This document shows positions 47,852 through 55,597 of a stretch of DNA of 64,000 bases, piece by piece. Location of the stretch: assembly GCA_000344275.1 (NCBI GenBank), contig AORU01000003.1:124001-188000 (forward strand), read 5' to 3'. Position 1 is the stretch's first letter, and the number at the start of each line of letters is the position of its first letter. Below the pieces are notes generated by a model. The model did no database searches, had not been told where the DNA came from, and worked only from the letters and a program-made list of their open reading frames with translations. A program made the translations under genes and the position numbers. This DNA comes from Streptococcus oralis subsp. tigurinus AZ_3a. GTDB taxonomy: Bacteria > Bacillota > Bacilli > Lactobacillales > Streptococcaceae.

Positions 47852-48529
47852 ATGACAGATTTATCATCTTGGACAGCCTATTTTCAGGATTTTGGACAAT
47901 TTTTCAATGGTTTCCTCTTCACCCTTGCCCTAGCAATCGGATCCTTTATCCTCGCCATGGTTTTAGGTGTCTTCTTTGGAGCCATATCAACCAGCAAACG
48001 TCCTATTTTGCGTATTTTAGCTCGCATCTTTGTGGAATTTTATCAAAACACTCCCCTCTTGGTGCAGTTTGTCATTGTCTTTTATGGTTTGCCTCTTATC
48101 AGTGACCATACCATCATGATTCCGATTTATTGGACAGCTGTTCTCTGCGTGGGACTCTATCACGGCGCTTATATCGCTGAGGTTATTCGTTCAGGGATTC
48201 AATCTATCCCTAGCGGTCAAATGGAGGCAGCCTTGTCGCAAGGTTTTACTTATATCAGTGCCATGCGCTTGATTATCTTGCCTCAGGCCTTCCGTATCAT
48301 TCTCCCACCTTTGACCAACCAAATCGTTAACCTCATCAAGAACACCTCTACAGTTGCCATCATCTCTGGAGTGGACTTGATGTTTGTGACCAAATCTTGG
48401 TCGGCTCTCAACGGAAACTATATCCCAGCCTTTTTAGGTGCTGCTCTTCTCTACTTTGCCCTATGCTTCCCTGTTGCCCAGTTTGGTCGCAAGATGGAGC
48501 AAGCCAACAAAAAAGCCTATTCACTTTAG
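47852..48529 (+). CDS. Polar amino acid ABC transporter, permease 1
   Basis: 225 residues with about five membrane helices of the HisM/GlnP type. The EAA-like loop is EAALSQGFTYISAMRLIILPQAFR. It lies 12 nt after the binding protein and 9 nt before the second permease. Confidence 0.9.
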   Translation: MTDLSSWTAYFQDFGQFFNGFLFTLALAIGSFILAMVLGVFFGAISTSKRPILRILARIFVEFYQNTPLLVQFVIVFYGLPLISDHTIMIPIYWTAVLCVGLYHGAYIAEVIRSGIQSIPSGQMEAALSQGFTYISAMRLIILPQAFRIILPPLTNQIVNLIKNTSTVAIISGVDLMFVTKSWSALNGNYIPAFLGAALLYFALCFPVAQFGRKMEQANKKAYSL

Positions 48530-48538
48530 GAGGTTACT

Positions 48539-49198
48539 ATGGAATCTATTTTAGAAGTTTTGACCCCAGATAACCTAATCTTTATCTTTAAAGGATTTGG
48601 CTTGACCCTCTACATTTCTCTGATTGCTATCGTCCTCTCGACCCTTATCGGAACAGTGCTAGCCGTCATGAGAAATGGGAAAAATCCTGTCTTGCGGATC
48701 ATCTCCAGCATTTATATTGAGTTTGTACGTAACGTTCCCAACCTCCTCTGGATTTTCACCATCTTTTTGGTGTTTAAGATGAAGTCCACACCAGCAGGTA
48801 TCACTGCCTTTACCCTCTTTACTTCAGCAGCTCTGGCTGAGATTATCCGAGGTGGCCTCAATGCCGTGGACAAGGGCCAGTACGAAGCGGGAATGTCGCA
48901 AGGATTCACCTCTGCGCAAATCCTCTACTACATCATTCTCCCACAAGCGATCCGTAAAATGCTACCAGCTATCATTTCTCAGTTTGTAACTGTGATCAAG
49001 GATACCAGCCTTCTCTACTCTGTTATCGCCCTACAAGAACTCTTTGGCGCCAGCCAAATTCTCATGGGCCGTTATTTCGAACCAGAGCAGGTCTTCAGTC
49101 TTTATATCCTGATTGCCTTGATTTACTTTGTCTTTAACTTTGCTATTTCTAGCTTGTCTCATAAGCTAGCAAAACGTTGGCAACAAGCCGCAGAATAA
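48539..49198 (+). CDS. Polar amino acid ABC transporter, permease 2
   Basis: 219 residues, paralogous to the preceding permease. EAGMSQGFTSAQILYYIILP is the coupling loop. AGGAGGTTACT precedes the start. Last gene of the operon, followed by a terminator. Confidence 0.9.
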   Translation: MESILEVLTPDNLIFIFKGFGLTLYISLIAIVLSTLIGTVLAVMRNGKNPVLRIISSIYIEFVRNVPNLLWIFTIFLVFKMKSTPAGITAFTLFTSAALAEIIRGGLNAVDKGQYEAGMSQGFTSAQILYYIILPQAIRKMLPAIISQFVTVIKDTSLLYSVIALQELFGASQILMGRYFEPEQVFSLYILIALIYFVFNFAISSLSHKLAKRWQQAAE

Positions 49199-49201
49199 AA
49201 A

Positions 49202-49240
49202 AGAAATGTGAACGTCTATTTTTCGTTCACATTTTTATAT
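49202..49240 (+). terminator. Terminator of the amino acid ABC operon
   Basis: GTGAAC ... GTTCAC hairpin followed by ATTTTTATATTTT. Confidence 0.8.
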
Positions 49241-49242
49241 TT

Positions 49243-49495
49243 TCATTCAGGCCGATTGTCCCAATAATCGTCAACATCATAGCCAATCATAATAAATCCA
49301 ACAGAAATTTCACCATCATAGGTACCAAACGGAAATAAAAATTTATTTTGCTACTCTGATACCTACAATTTTGGTATTTCCCATATATTTTTTCCATATG
49401 AAACACTGTTCTAACAGCTCCACAACTTTTAATTCTTTATCAGTACCATTTTCTATTGGATTTTCTCCGACAAAATACGGTCACTTAATGTATTC
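49243..49495 (-). pseudogene. Decayed coding sequence downstream of the ABC2 permease
   Basis: Conceptual translation on the minus strand gives plausible protein in shifting frames: DKELKVVELLEQ and KKYMGNTKIVGIRVA (frame stops), then, after a frame change, FGTYDGEISVGFIMIGYDVD ending at a TGA (49245-49243). At least two frameshifts would be needed to join them. I do not recognise the family. It directly follows the permease stop, so it may be a lost last member of that operon. No intact gene lies in this 300-bp gap. Confidence 0.4.
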
Positions 49496-49499
49496 AATT

Positions 49500-50153
49500 T
49501 TATAAATCAATTCTTTCGAAGTCTTTTATAGTTTTCTGATAAGAAAACCAGGTGCATAAGTTAAATATGGGAACACCAAAAAGTAATATTACTATCTGTG
49601 GTAAGTTCAAATTTGAAGAATCATTCAAACTTTCTAATCCAGGAATATGGTGTAATATCTCTCCCATGAATATTATGACAGTTGCGACTGCGCAGAATAG
49701 GATAAAAGGCTTCCCAATCTTATAAGCTGTTTTAAAAAAGCCTCCGAGAAAAACACTGTTAAAGGTTGCAAATACAAGCATCATATAGCCAAGATATGCA
49801 GCATTTGCATTCATCAACGGATTTGTCACATACGGTGTGGCATCTCCTAAGAGTCTCATCCGAATAATCGTCAGAAAAAGACATAATATGAAAGCTATGC
49901 ACTCGATAGATAAAACAAATAAATATTTAGCCGTAACCACATCTTGTTTTCTAACTGGCAACATGACCGTGTAGGTGATGTCATCACATTCTCGGACTTG
50001 TTGATAAGTATAAAAAATACCAAGACAGATAAAAAAGGAACTGACAAGAATAGGATACCTTGGAATCATCGTAATAGCTGAAAAAGTTATAAACCAATAA
50101 CTCAAAGGATTTGCTGTTAGTTTCATTTCTTTATAGAGAAGTTTTCTCATCAC
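49500..50153 (-). CDS. ABC-2 type transporter permease
   Basis: 217 residues with six predicted membrane helices (about 20-40, 50-60, 65-85, 100-125, 140-165, 180-200). RECDDITYTVMLPVRKQDVVTAKY is the conserved cytoplasmic loop of small ABC-2 permeases. Overlaps the ATPase gene by 4 nt (ATGA). Partner of the upstream ATPase. Function unknown: peptide export or self-protection are options. Confidence 0.82.
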   Translation of the reverse strand: MMRKLLYKEMKLTANPLSYWFITFSAITMIPRYPILVSSFFICLGIFYTYQQVRECDDITYTVMLPVRKQDVVTAKYLFVLSIECIAFILCLFLTIIRMRLLGDATPYVTNPLMNANAAYLGYMMLVFATFNSVFLGGFFKTAYKIGKPFILFCAVATVIIFMGEILHHIPGLESLNDSSNLNLPQIVILLFGVPIFNLCTWFSYQKTIKDFERIDL

Positions 50154-50884
50154 AAATTCACCTCTTCCCTTTCAATATGCACCATAATATCTTCAAGTGT
50201 GGATTTCTGCCCTATTTCTTTCGTGTAATGACTGATAAAATCCTCTTTTCTCTCAGATAAAAGCAATTCACCATTTTTTATATAAGTAATAGTATCTGCA
50301 CACTTCTCTAAATCACTAGTAATATGAGTAGAAAACAAGATTGCTACCCCTTTTTCTGCTAGTTTTCGAAAGATTTCATTCATCTCATCTCTAGATACTG
50401 GATCAAGTCCACTAGTTGGCTCATCTAAAATCAAAAGCTTAGCATGATGAGAAAGAGCTAAAGTAAGATAAAATTTTACTTTCATCCCCTCAGACAGTTC
50501 CATAATTTTCTTATTTTCATCAAGCTTAAATGCATCAAGATAATGACGATACGATTCATCATCCCAGTTATCATAAAAAATACGAGTAATGGCGACAATA
50601 TCCTTTAATTTTTTTCTTTTATAATAATTGGTTCCTCCCACTGCATAACCAATTCGTTGTTTGATTTCATCTTCATTATCCAGATAATCCATTCCAAGAA
50701 TACGGACATTCCCTGCATCTGGATGAACAAGATTTAGAATGGATTTAATCGCTGTAGTCTTACCTGCTCCATTCCTACCGATAAATCCCATAACCTCACC
50801 TGATTTAATATGAAAACTTATAGGTTTCAATTCAAATGCTGAATATTTTTTTGTAATATCATTTACCTCTAAAACATACTTCAT
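50150..50884 (-). CDS. ABC transporter ATP-binding protein (ABC-2 partner)
   Basis: 244 residues from the ATG at 50884 (MKYVLEVNDITKKYSAF); AAGGAGG lies 9 nt upstream, which decides it over the ATG eleven codons earlier. Walker A GRNGAGKTTAIKS (about 35), signature LSEGMKVKF (degenerate, LSEGM), Walker B LLILDEPTSGLDPVS, H-loop FSTHI. Overlaps the permease by 4 nt and begins 1 nt after the AbrB gene stop. Confidence 0.87.
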   Translation of the reverse strand: MKYVLEVNDITKKYSAFELKPISFHIKSGEVMGFIGRNGAGKTTAIKSILNLVHPDAGNVRILGMDYLDNEDEIKQRIGYAVGGTNYYKRKKLKDIVAITRIFYDNWDDESYRHYLDAFKLDENKKIMELSEGMKVKFYLTLALSHHAKLLILDEPTSGLDPVSRDEMNEIFRKLAEKGVAILFSTHITSDLEKCADTITYIKNGELLLSERKEDFISHYTKEIGQKSTLEDIMVHIEREEVNL

Positions 50885-50885
50885 T

Positions 50886-51098
50886 TTATTCATCCTCCTT
50901 CTCTTCAAAAGCAATTTCCATCAAGTGTGCAAAGGCTCCCTTCGGCGGTATGGCAATTCCACGCTTTTCATCACCAAGAAGCAGAATCGTATCGCCAGGT
51001 TTGATATTAAAGACATCGCGCGCCTGTTTTGGTATTACTATTTGACCTTTTTCTCCAACTGTAGCTGTCCAAGCATATTTACCTTTTGGTGCTTTCAT
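50886..51098 (-). CDS. AbrB/SpoVT-family DNA-binding regulator
   Basis: 70 residues. The swapped-hairpin AbrB N-terminal domain is GEKGQIVIPKQARDVFNIKPG (about 16-36), followed by LLLGDEKRGIAI. It likely controls its own operon, since it is the first gene and is joined tightly (1 nt) to the ABC ATPase. AAGGAGG ribosome site. The promoter TTGTAT-16 bp-TATAAT is just upstream (about 51140-51168). Confidence 0.87.
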   Translation of the reverse strand: MKAPKGKYAWTATVGEKGQIVIPKQARDVFNIKPGDTILLLGDEKRGIAIPPKGAFAHLMEIAFEEKEDE

Positions 51099-51138
51099 GA
51101 CTATTACCTCCTTTATGGTATGATTTGTATAACTAATT

Positions 51139-51168
51139 ATACCACTTATCCTAAATAATACAAGTGCA
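51139..51168 (-). promoter_or_regulatory. Promoter of the AbrB-ABC operon
   Basis: Minus strand TTGTAT, 16 bp, TATAAT, then AATTAGTTATACAAATC before the ribosome site. It overlaps the last codons of the small upstream ORF. Confidence 0.6.
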
Positions 51169-51283
51169 AACTACATCCAGTTGCCATCATAATAAAATGC
51201 TCGTTAAAATCTGTACCACTCATCCCAAAACTAAGAATCTTAGACACCTTAACCCTAACTTTTTGTAAGTGGTGCTTATTCAT
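51146..51283 (-). CDS. Possible 45-residue peptide upstream of the AbrB-ABC operon
   Basis: ATG at 51283 to TAA at 51146. The peptide is basic at the N-terminus (MNKHHLQKVRVKVSK), then has a more hydrophobic part (LSFGMSGTDF, FIMMATGCSL, LYYLG) with one Cys at 37. The ribosome site (GAGAG) is poor and no promoter is obvious, so it may be fortuitous or decayed. Its place beside an exporter makes a small exported peptide conceivable. No double-Gly leader is seen. Confidence 0.3.
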   Translation of the reverse strand: MNKHHLQKVRVKVSKILSFGMSGTDFNEHFIMMATGCSLHLYYLG

Positions 51284-51507
51284 TAACTACTCTCTCTAGA
51301 AAATATGTGACTACAAACAAAATTGAGGATTAAAAAAATTCATAAGCACATTGATGCCATGAATCAAAAACAGCATTATTCTCTCCTATAAGAGAGGACA
51401 CTCCTAGAATCAGGAAAGCGAAACTAAGATTTTTAAAAATATCTTATTGCAAACAAAAATATAATATGCTACAACGCTTTTGACAAAACGTGTCGAAAGG
51501 TAGAAAG
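51284..51507. other. Intergenic stretch without a gene
   Basis: AT-rich, with several short frames broken by stops on the minus strand (for example IGENNAVFDSWHQCAYEFF ending at a TAA near 51333). No recognisable element apart from a possible inverted repeat (TCTCTCCTATAAGAGAGGA, 51380-51398). Confidence 0.3.
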
Positions 51508-52098
51508 ATGGCAAAAATAATTGATTTAAAGCAAGAAAATATTCACAAAGTACGATCCTGTTTTTATCAAGGAGGAACATGGACCAAGAATCAGTTATCC
51601 AGTCAAACAGGGATTTCTCTGGCAGGAACTACCAATATCTTACAAATATTAGAGAATGATGTTAATGTTGCTTCTCTTGGTTATTGTAGTATTCACCCAG
51701 AATTTAGAACACTGGCCCTTCTCTACCAGCCAGATACAGATTTTGCCGGTTCTGGTATTATCATCAATAAAAGATTGCATCGTGGAAGAAATGGTTTTGC
51801 AGGGGAAGTCGGCTATCTCATGAATGGATATAAACCTCCAAATCGCCAATCACGTTCAAATGACTTCACATTTCTTTTGTTAAATCAGATAACAGCACTA
51901 ACATCAGTCATTGCTCCGGATGCTATTGCATATTATTGTCCATCTTTACAAGAAAATATAAAAATTTCCGACACCTATCTTCCTAAAGAATTCCACCCAA
52001 TCCTTGAAAGATTGACTGAAATAGACCCATTCATACTGAACGGAGTTCAATCAATTGGAAAAAACAAGATTCTAGAAATCAAAAGAAGAACAATCTGA
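51508..52098 (+). pseudogene. ROK-family regulator with a large internal deletion
   Basis: 196 residues from the ATG at 51508. The N-terminal helix-turn-helix (SSQTGISLAGTTNILQI, about 30-46) runs at about residue 50 directly into the later ROK segment (ENDVNVASLGY ... GSGIIINKRLHRGRNGFAGEVGYL). Full ROK regulators are 300-400 residues. The missing part includes the ATP/sugar-binding DxGxT region, so sugar response is presumably lost; DNA binding might persist. The joint falls at the sequence LEND/ENDVN, typical of a deletion at short homology. Confidence 0.7.
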
Positions 52099-52111
52099 AA
52101 AGGAGAATTAA

Positions 52112-52250
52112 ATGATTTCGTTATTGTTGGCAGTCATCTATCTGGCCTTTATTAGTTTAGGCTTACCTGATGCTATTTTAGGAAGCGCTTGACCAAATAT
52201 GTATCGTGGCTTAAATTCAACTATTACCGGGGCAGGCTCCATCTTTCTGA
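52112..52250 (+). pseudogene. MFS transporter 5' remnant
   Basis: Starts after AAGGAG with the helix-1 sequence MISLLLAVIYLAFISLGLPD, then ILGSA and a TGA (52190-52192) where relatives have Trp (GSAWP). Reading resumes in frame as PNMYRGLNSTIT and is then cut off by the convergent DUF218 gene. It resembles sugar or fucose-permease-type MFS proteins, consistent with the broken ROK regulator beside it. A dead sugar-uptake locus. Confidence 0.65.
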
Positions 52251-53273
52251 TTACCATAGAACACCTCTATAGGAGAAAATCAGGGCTAAAATCAACAAAA
52301 CATAGAGGGCAATAAAAAGCCATCTCATCTTCACACATAGAGCAATATATTCTCTAATAAAGGCCGATGGAATATAGTAGGCAGCTGTACGGCAACCAAG
52401 GCCATCTCCCTTCATCCCAATACGGCGAGCATAGGTACTGGTACGAAAAACATGGTAATCATTGGTCACAAAGAGAAAACGTGGACTGGCCACCAGCTTC
52501 TCTCCCATTTCTTTTGAGAAGAGAAGATTCTCATAGGTCGTCGTTGAGTCTTCCTCTAGGAGAATCGCTTCTCTCGGAACATCCGTCTCTTCCAACAAAT
52601 AATTACAAATTGCCTGAGCTTCGGAAATCTTCTCATCCCCACCTCGACCACCACTAGCGATGATTTTAACATTGGGATTAAGAGACTGGCGATAGGCTTC
52701 TACTGCCTTATCAATGCGACTCTTCAGTAAGGGAGTCACTTTTTCTCCATTCAACAAACCTGCTCCGTGAATGATAATAAAATCATAATATTTTTTCTTA
52801 GGAATAAAAAGATACAGGATAGAATAAAGCAGAAATCCTGCAAAGGCAAAACCAAAAATCAAATACGAATAAATCAAAAAGAAAAAGATAATATTCACTA
52901 GATGATTGGTGTAAAACAAGCCCTTGGTATCGCTCACTCGAATCGCCATGATAACAAAAAAGAATAAAATCACGCAACCTAATCCTAGAGACAAATAATT
53001 TGCCTTGGATTTTCCTTCTTTTTTCAATAACACAAATCCATTATAAATAAGGAAAAAACCACTTAGAAAAACCAAAAGAGGCAGCAGGAGAAAAATCCCT
53101 GCAAAGAAAACCATGTGCACTTCTTTCTGCCCAGCTTCGTAAAAAAGATTGGCAATGGACATATAAGAAAAGAGCAGAGACAAAAGCAAGAGAGCTGGAT
53201 TCCAGAGACTGCGATTGTCCCTTAAAAACGAAACGAGAAAAAGTAGGACAAAAAATCCTGTGATAAAGTACAT
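52251..53273 (-). CDS. DUF218 (YdcF/SanA-like) membrane protein
   Basis: 340 residues. About five N-terminal membrane helices (to about 165) precede the DUF218 domain with FIIIHGAGLLNGEKVTPLLK, ASGGRGGDEKISEAQA and EEDSTTTYENLLFS, then a final helix (about 315-335). SanA/YdcF proteins are linked to the cell envelope and to S-adenosylmethionine binding; the activity here is unknown. Confidence 0.82.
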   Translation of the reverse strand: MYFITGFFVLLFLVSFLRDNRSLWNPALLLLSLLFSYMSIANLFYEAGQKEVHMVFFAGIFLLLPLLVFLSGFFLIYNGFVLLKKEGKSKANYLSLGLGCVILFFFVIMAIRVSDTKGLFYTNHLVNIIFFFLIYSYLIFGFAFAGFLLYSILYLFIPKKKYYDFIIIHGAGLLNGEKVTPLLKSRIDKAVEAYRQSLNPNVKIIASGGRGGDEKISEAQAICNYLLEETDVPREAILLEEDSTTTYENLLFSKEMGEKLVASPRFLFVTNDYHVFRTSTYARRIGMKGDGLGCRTAAYYIPSAFIREYIALCVKMRWLFIALYVLLILALIFSYRGVLW

Positions 53274-53340
53274 AGTCTCCTCCTTTAATGTCTACATTGT
53301 ACCATAATTATGGCAATAGAAAAAGAGGAGCCTAGTCCTC

Positions 53341-53778
53341 TTATTTTGCTATTCTTGCTTCTGCATCTGCCACAACCTGAGCCAGACTCATCTGACGAAG
53401 TTGATTTTCCATAGCTACTTGGATATCCAGCAATTTCTGATCCAAGACCTTATGAATATTAGCCCCTACTGGACAGTTAGGATTGGGATTGTCATGGAAA
53501 CTAAAGAGTTTGCCAGATTTTCCTAGACATTCGACAGCCTGATACACATCAAAAAGGCTAATATCTTGGAGGTCTTTGATAATCTCTGTACCGCCCGTCC
53601 CACGCGCAACTGAAATCAATCCTGCTTTTTTGAGTTGCGACAAAGTCTTACGGATAATGACTGGATTAACTCCAACGCTAGCTGCGAGAAAATCACTGGT
53701 CACCTTGCTTTCCTGGCCCTTGATAGCAATGATAATTAGCATATGGGTCGCAATGGTAAATCGACTTGAAATTTGCAT
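53341..53778 (-). CDS. Rrf2-family transcriptional regulator (YwnA-like)
   Basis: 145 residues. The winged helix covers about 1-80, with the recognition helix in VTSDFLAASVGVNPVIIRKTL. The C-terminal region has only one Cys (NPNCPVG) instead of the three Cys that bind an Fe-S cluster in IscR/NsrR, so it is probably a thiol or other sensor. No obvious target gene is adjacent. Confidence 0.85.
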   Translation of the reverse strand: MQISSRFTIATHMLIIIAIKGQESKVTSDFLAASVGVNPVIIRKTLSQLKKAGLISVARGTGGTEIIKDLQDISLFDVYQAVECLGKSGKLFSFHDNPNPNCPVGANIHKVLDQKLLDIQVAMENQLRQMSLAQVVADAEARIAK

Positions 53779-53850
53779 TTTGTTCCCCTTTCACCTGAGA
53801 TTCTCATCATCTCTCTTCTCATACTCATTATACCCCTTTTTGATGTTATG

Positions 53851-54693
53851 TCAATCATTACTACTATCTAACCATGCATCCAACTCAATATCATGCCCCT
53901 GTTTTTGAGCAATCTCATACAGAAGTTCCTGGTTATGAGTGTGGTGAATCCCATTTACCAAACTTTCATAATAGACCTGGAAATAAGGGAGCTTTAAATC
54001 TTTAGCCAACTGCAATTCAGCTTCTACATCATAATCCACTCGACGAAAATCAACATCAGCCAAACCTGCTCCATCAAACTCTAAGATCATATACTGGGCC
54101 CGCAGGTCCTTACGCAACTTCGCATCTAGAAAGAAGGGTTGCCCAATGGATCCTGGATTAAGAATCAACTGTCCATCACTTCCATAACGAAGCAACTGTT
54201 GGTGGATATGACCATATACTGCGATGGAGGCGTGTGGATTCGTCACTAATCTATCAAAATCTTCTTGTTTTCCCGTATGGATCAATTCTCTACCCCAGTT
54301 TTTATCAGGGAGATGGTGAGTGATTCCTACCGTCAGATCACCAAACTGACGATGAACTTGCATGGGTTGATTGTGGAGGTCTTCGATTTCTTCAGGGCTG
54401 ATTTCTTCTAATATATACTGGCATTGACGTAGGAGGTAGCGATGACTAGCTTTTGTCAAATCTAGCTTACGATGCAAACCTCGCCAGAGACTATTCTCCC
54501 AATTACCAAGAACTCTTACAGTGATAGGTAAGCTAGCCAAGAGATCCAAAATTCTTCTACGTCCCGTTCCCGGCATAAGAATATCCCCCAAAAGCCAGTA
54601 CTCATCTACCTTTGCCTTTTTAGCATCAGTCAGTACAGCTTCCAGGGCTGTCGTATTCCCGTGTATGTCTGAAAGAACTGCTATTTTGGTCAT
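53851..54693 (-). CDS. Metallophosphoesterase (calcineurin-like), paralogue 2
   Basis: 280 residues and clearly paralogous to the protein encoded at 37593-38432: LSDIHGNTTALEAVLTDAK, LLGDILMPGTGRR, LGNWEN, GITHHLPDKNWG and VYGHIHQQLLRYGS follow the same order and spacing. It is separate from uvrC. Substrate unknown. Confidence 0.83.
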   Translation of the reverse strand: MTKIAVLSDIHGNTTALEAVLTDAKKAKVDEYWLLGDILMPGTGRRRILDLLASLPITVRVLGNWENSLWRGLHRKLDLTKASHRYLLRQCQYILEEISPEEIEDLHNQPMQVHRQFGDLTVGITHHLPDKNWGRELIHTGKQEDFDRLVTNPHASIAVYGHIHQQLLRYGSDGQLILNPGSIGQPFFLDAKLRKDLRAQYMILEFDGAGLADVDFRRVDYDVEAELQLAKDLKLPYFQVYYESLVNGIHHTHNQELLYEIAQKQGHDIELDAWLDSSND

Positions 54694-54782
54694 TCTTTCT
54701 CCTCATTTCTTCTTACTTCTTTTGTTAGTATTATAGCAGAAAACACTCAAAAAGAGCACTATCACTACTCACTGGATTAACT

Positions 54783-54811
54783 TGTAAAGGCTTCCAAGAC
54801 ATGCTATAATA
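54783..54811 (+). promoter_or_regulatory. Promoter for the small membrane-protein gene
   Basis: TTGTAA, 17 bp, TATAAT, about 80 bp before the ATG at 54891. Confidence 0.6.
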
Positions 54812-54890
54812 TAAGCAGAGAGTTCCCCTTCATTTAGGATTATGTGGTCTTCAACATCTCTCAATTTTTGTAGATTGGAGGACTATTGCC

Positions 54891-55265
54891 ATGCGGAAAT
54901 ATCTTAAGTATATTCCATACTACCTTGTCATTTTCTTCTTTTACTGGCCCCTCTATGAGCTGCTTTTACTGTTGATATCTGATTCTTATACGCTGAAGGG
55001 ACTTTACATTTATAACATCCTCCTCTTTTCTCCCCTAGTAACCTTTATCGTATCGCTACTTTATAGCTATCGATTTCGTTTCTCACTTTGGTGGCTACTC
55101 GGTATTGGTCTGGTCTTTTGCTTTACCATCATCACTTTTGGTGAGTTCATCCTGCTTTACTTCCTAGCATATGAACTCTTTGCCCTACTTGGATTGGCTG
55201 CTGGCATGGGGATCAAGCATGTCTTCCAAAGAGAGAAAAACAAAAAAATTATACAAAAACCTTGA
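54891..55265 (+). CDS. Small integral membrane protein, unknown function
   Basis: 124 residues with four predicted membrane helices and a basic C-terminus (REKNKKIIQKP). The start has TTGGAGGACT upstream. No family recognised. It ends directly at the thrS promoter. Confidence 0.6.
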   Translation: MRKYLKYIPYYLVIFFFYWPLYELLLLLISDSYTLKGLYIYNILLFSPLVTFIVSLLYSYRFRFSLWWLLGIGLVFCFTIITFGEFILLYFLAYELFALLGLAAGMGIKHVFQREKNKKIIQKP

Positions 55266-55289
55266 AAATTCTCGCAATCATGCTATAAT
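55262..55289 (+). promoter_or_regulatory. thrS promoter
   Basis: TTGAAA, 16 bp, TATAAT, overlapping the last codons of the preceding gene and followed by the T-box leader. Confidence 0.75.
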
Positions 55290-55295
55290 AATGCA

Positions 55296-55505
55296 TAGAG
55301 ACAAGTCACTTAGTCCCTTTCTACTAGAGAGTGCGTGGTTGCTGGAAACGCATAGAAAGCCTAAACTGATACTACTCTACTGACTTTTATGCAAACATAA
55401 AACGGTGGCTACGTTAAAGCCAATCTGAGGTGTCCCTCTTTTTGAGGAACATAAATGAAGGTGGAACCACGTTGCGACGTCCTTTTATGGATGTCGCTTT
55501 TTGAT
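55296..55505 (+). promoter_or_regulatory. T-box riboswitch for thrS
   Basis: The leader contains the conserved T-box AATGAAGGTGGAACCACG (55454-55471) followed by the terminator GCGACGTCC-TTTTAT-GGATGTCGC-TTTTT (55474-55502). A stem I region is upstream (about 55330-55385). Candidate specifier ACT (Thr) occurs in GATACTACTC near 55369-55376. Uncharged tRNA-Thr would stabilise the antiterminator and allow read-through. Confidence 0.9.
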
Positions 55506-55597
55506 TTATTAACGAAAAATCAAAAGGAATTTCTATTTATATTTCAAGGGCACCTTCACTATAACTAGGCTAATAAAAACTTTATAAGGAGAAAACC

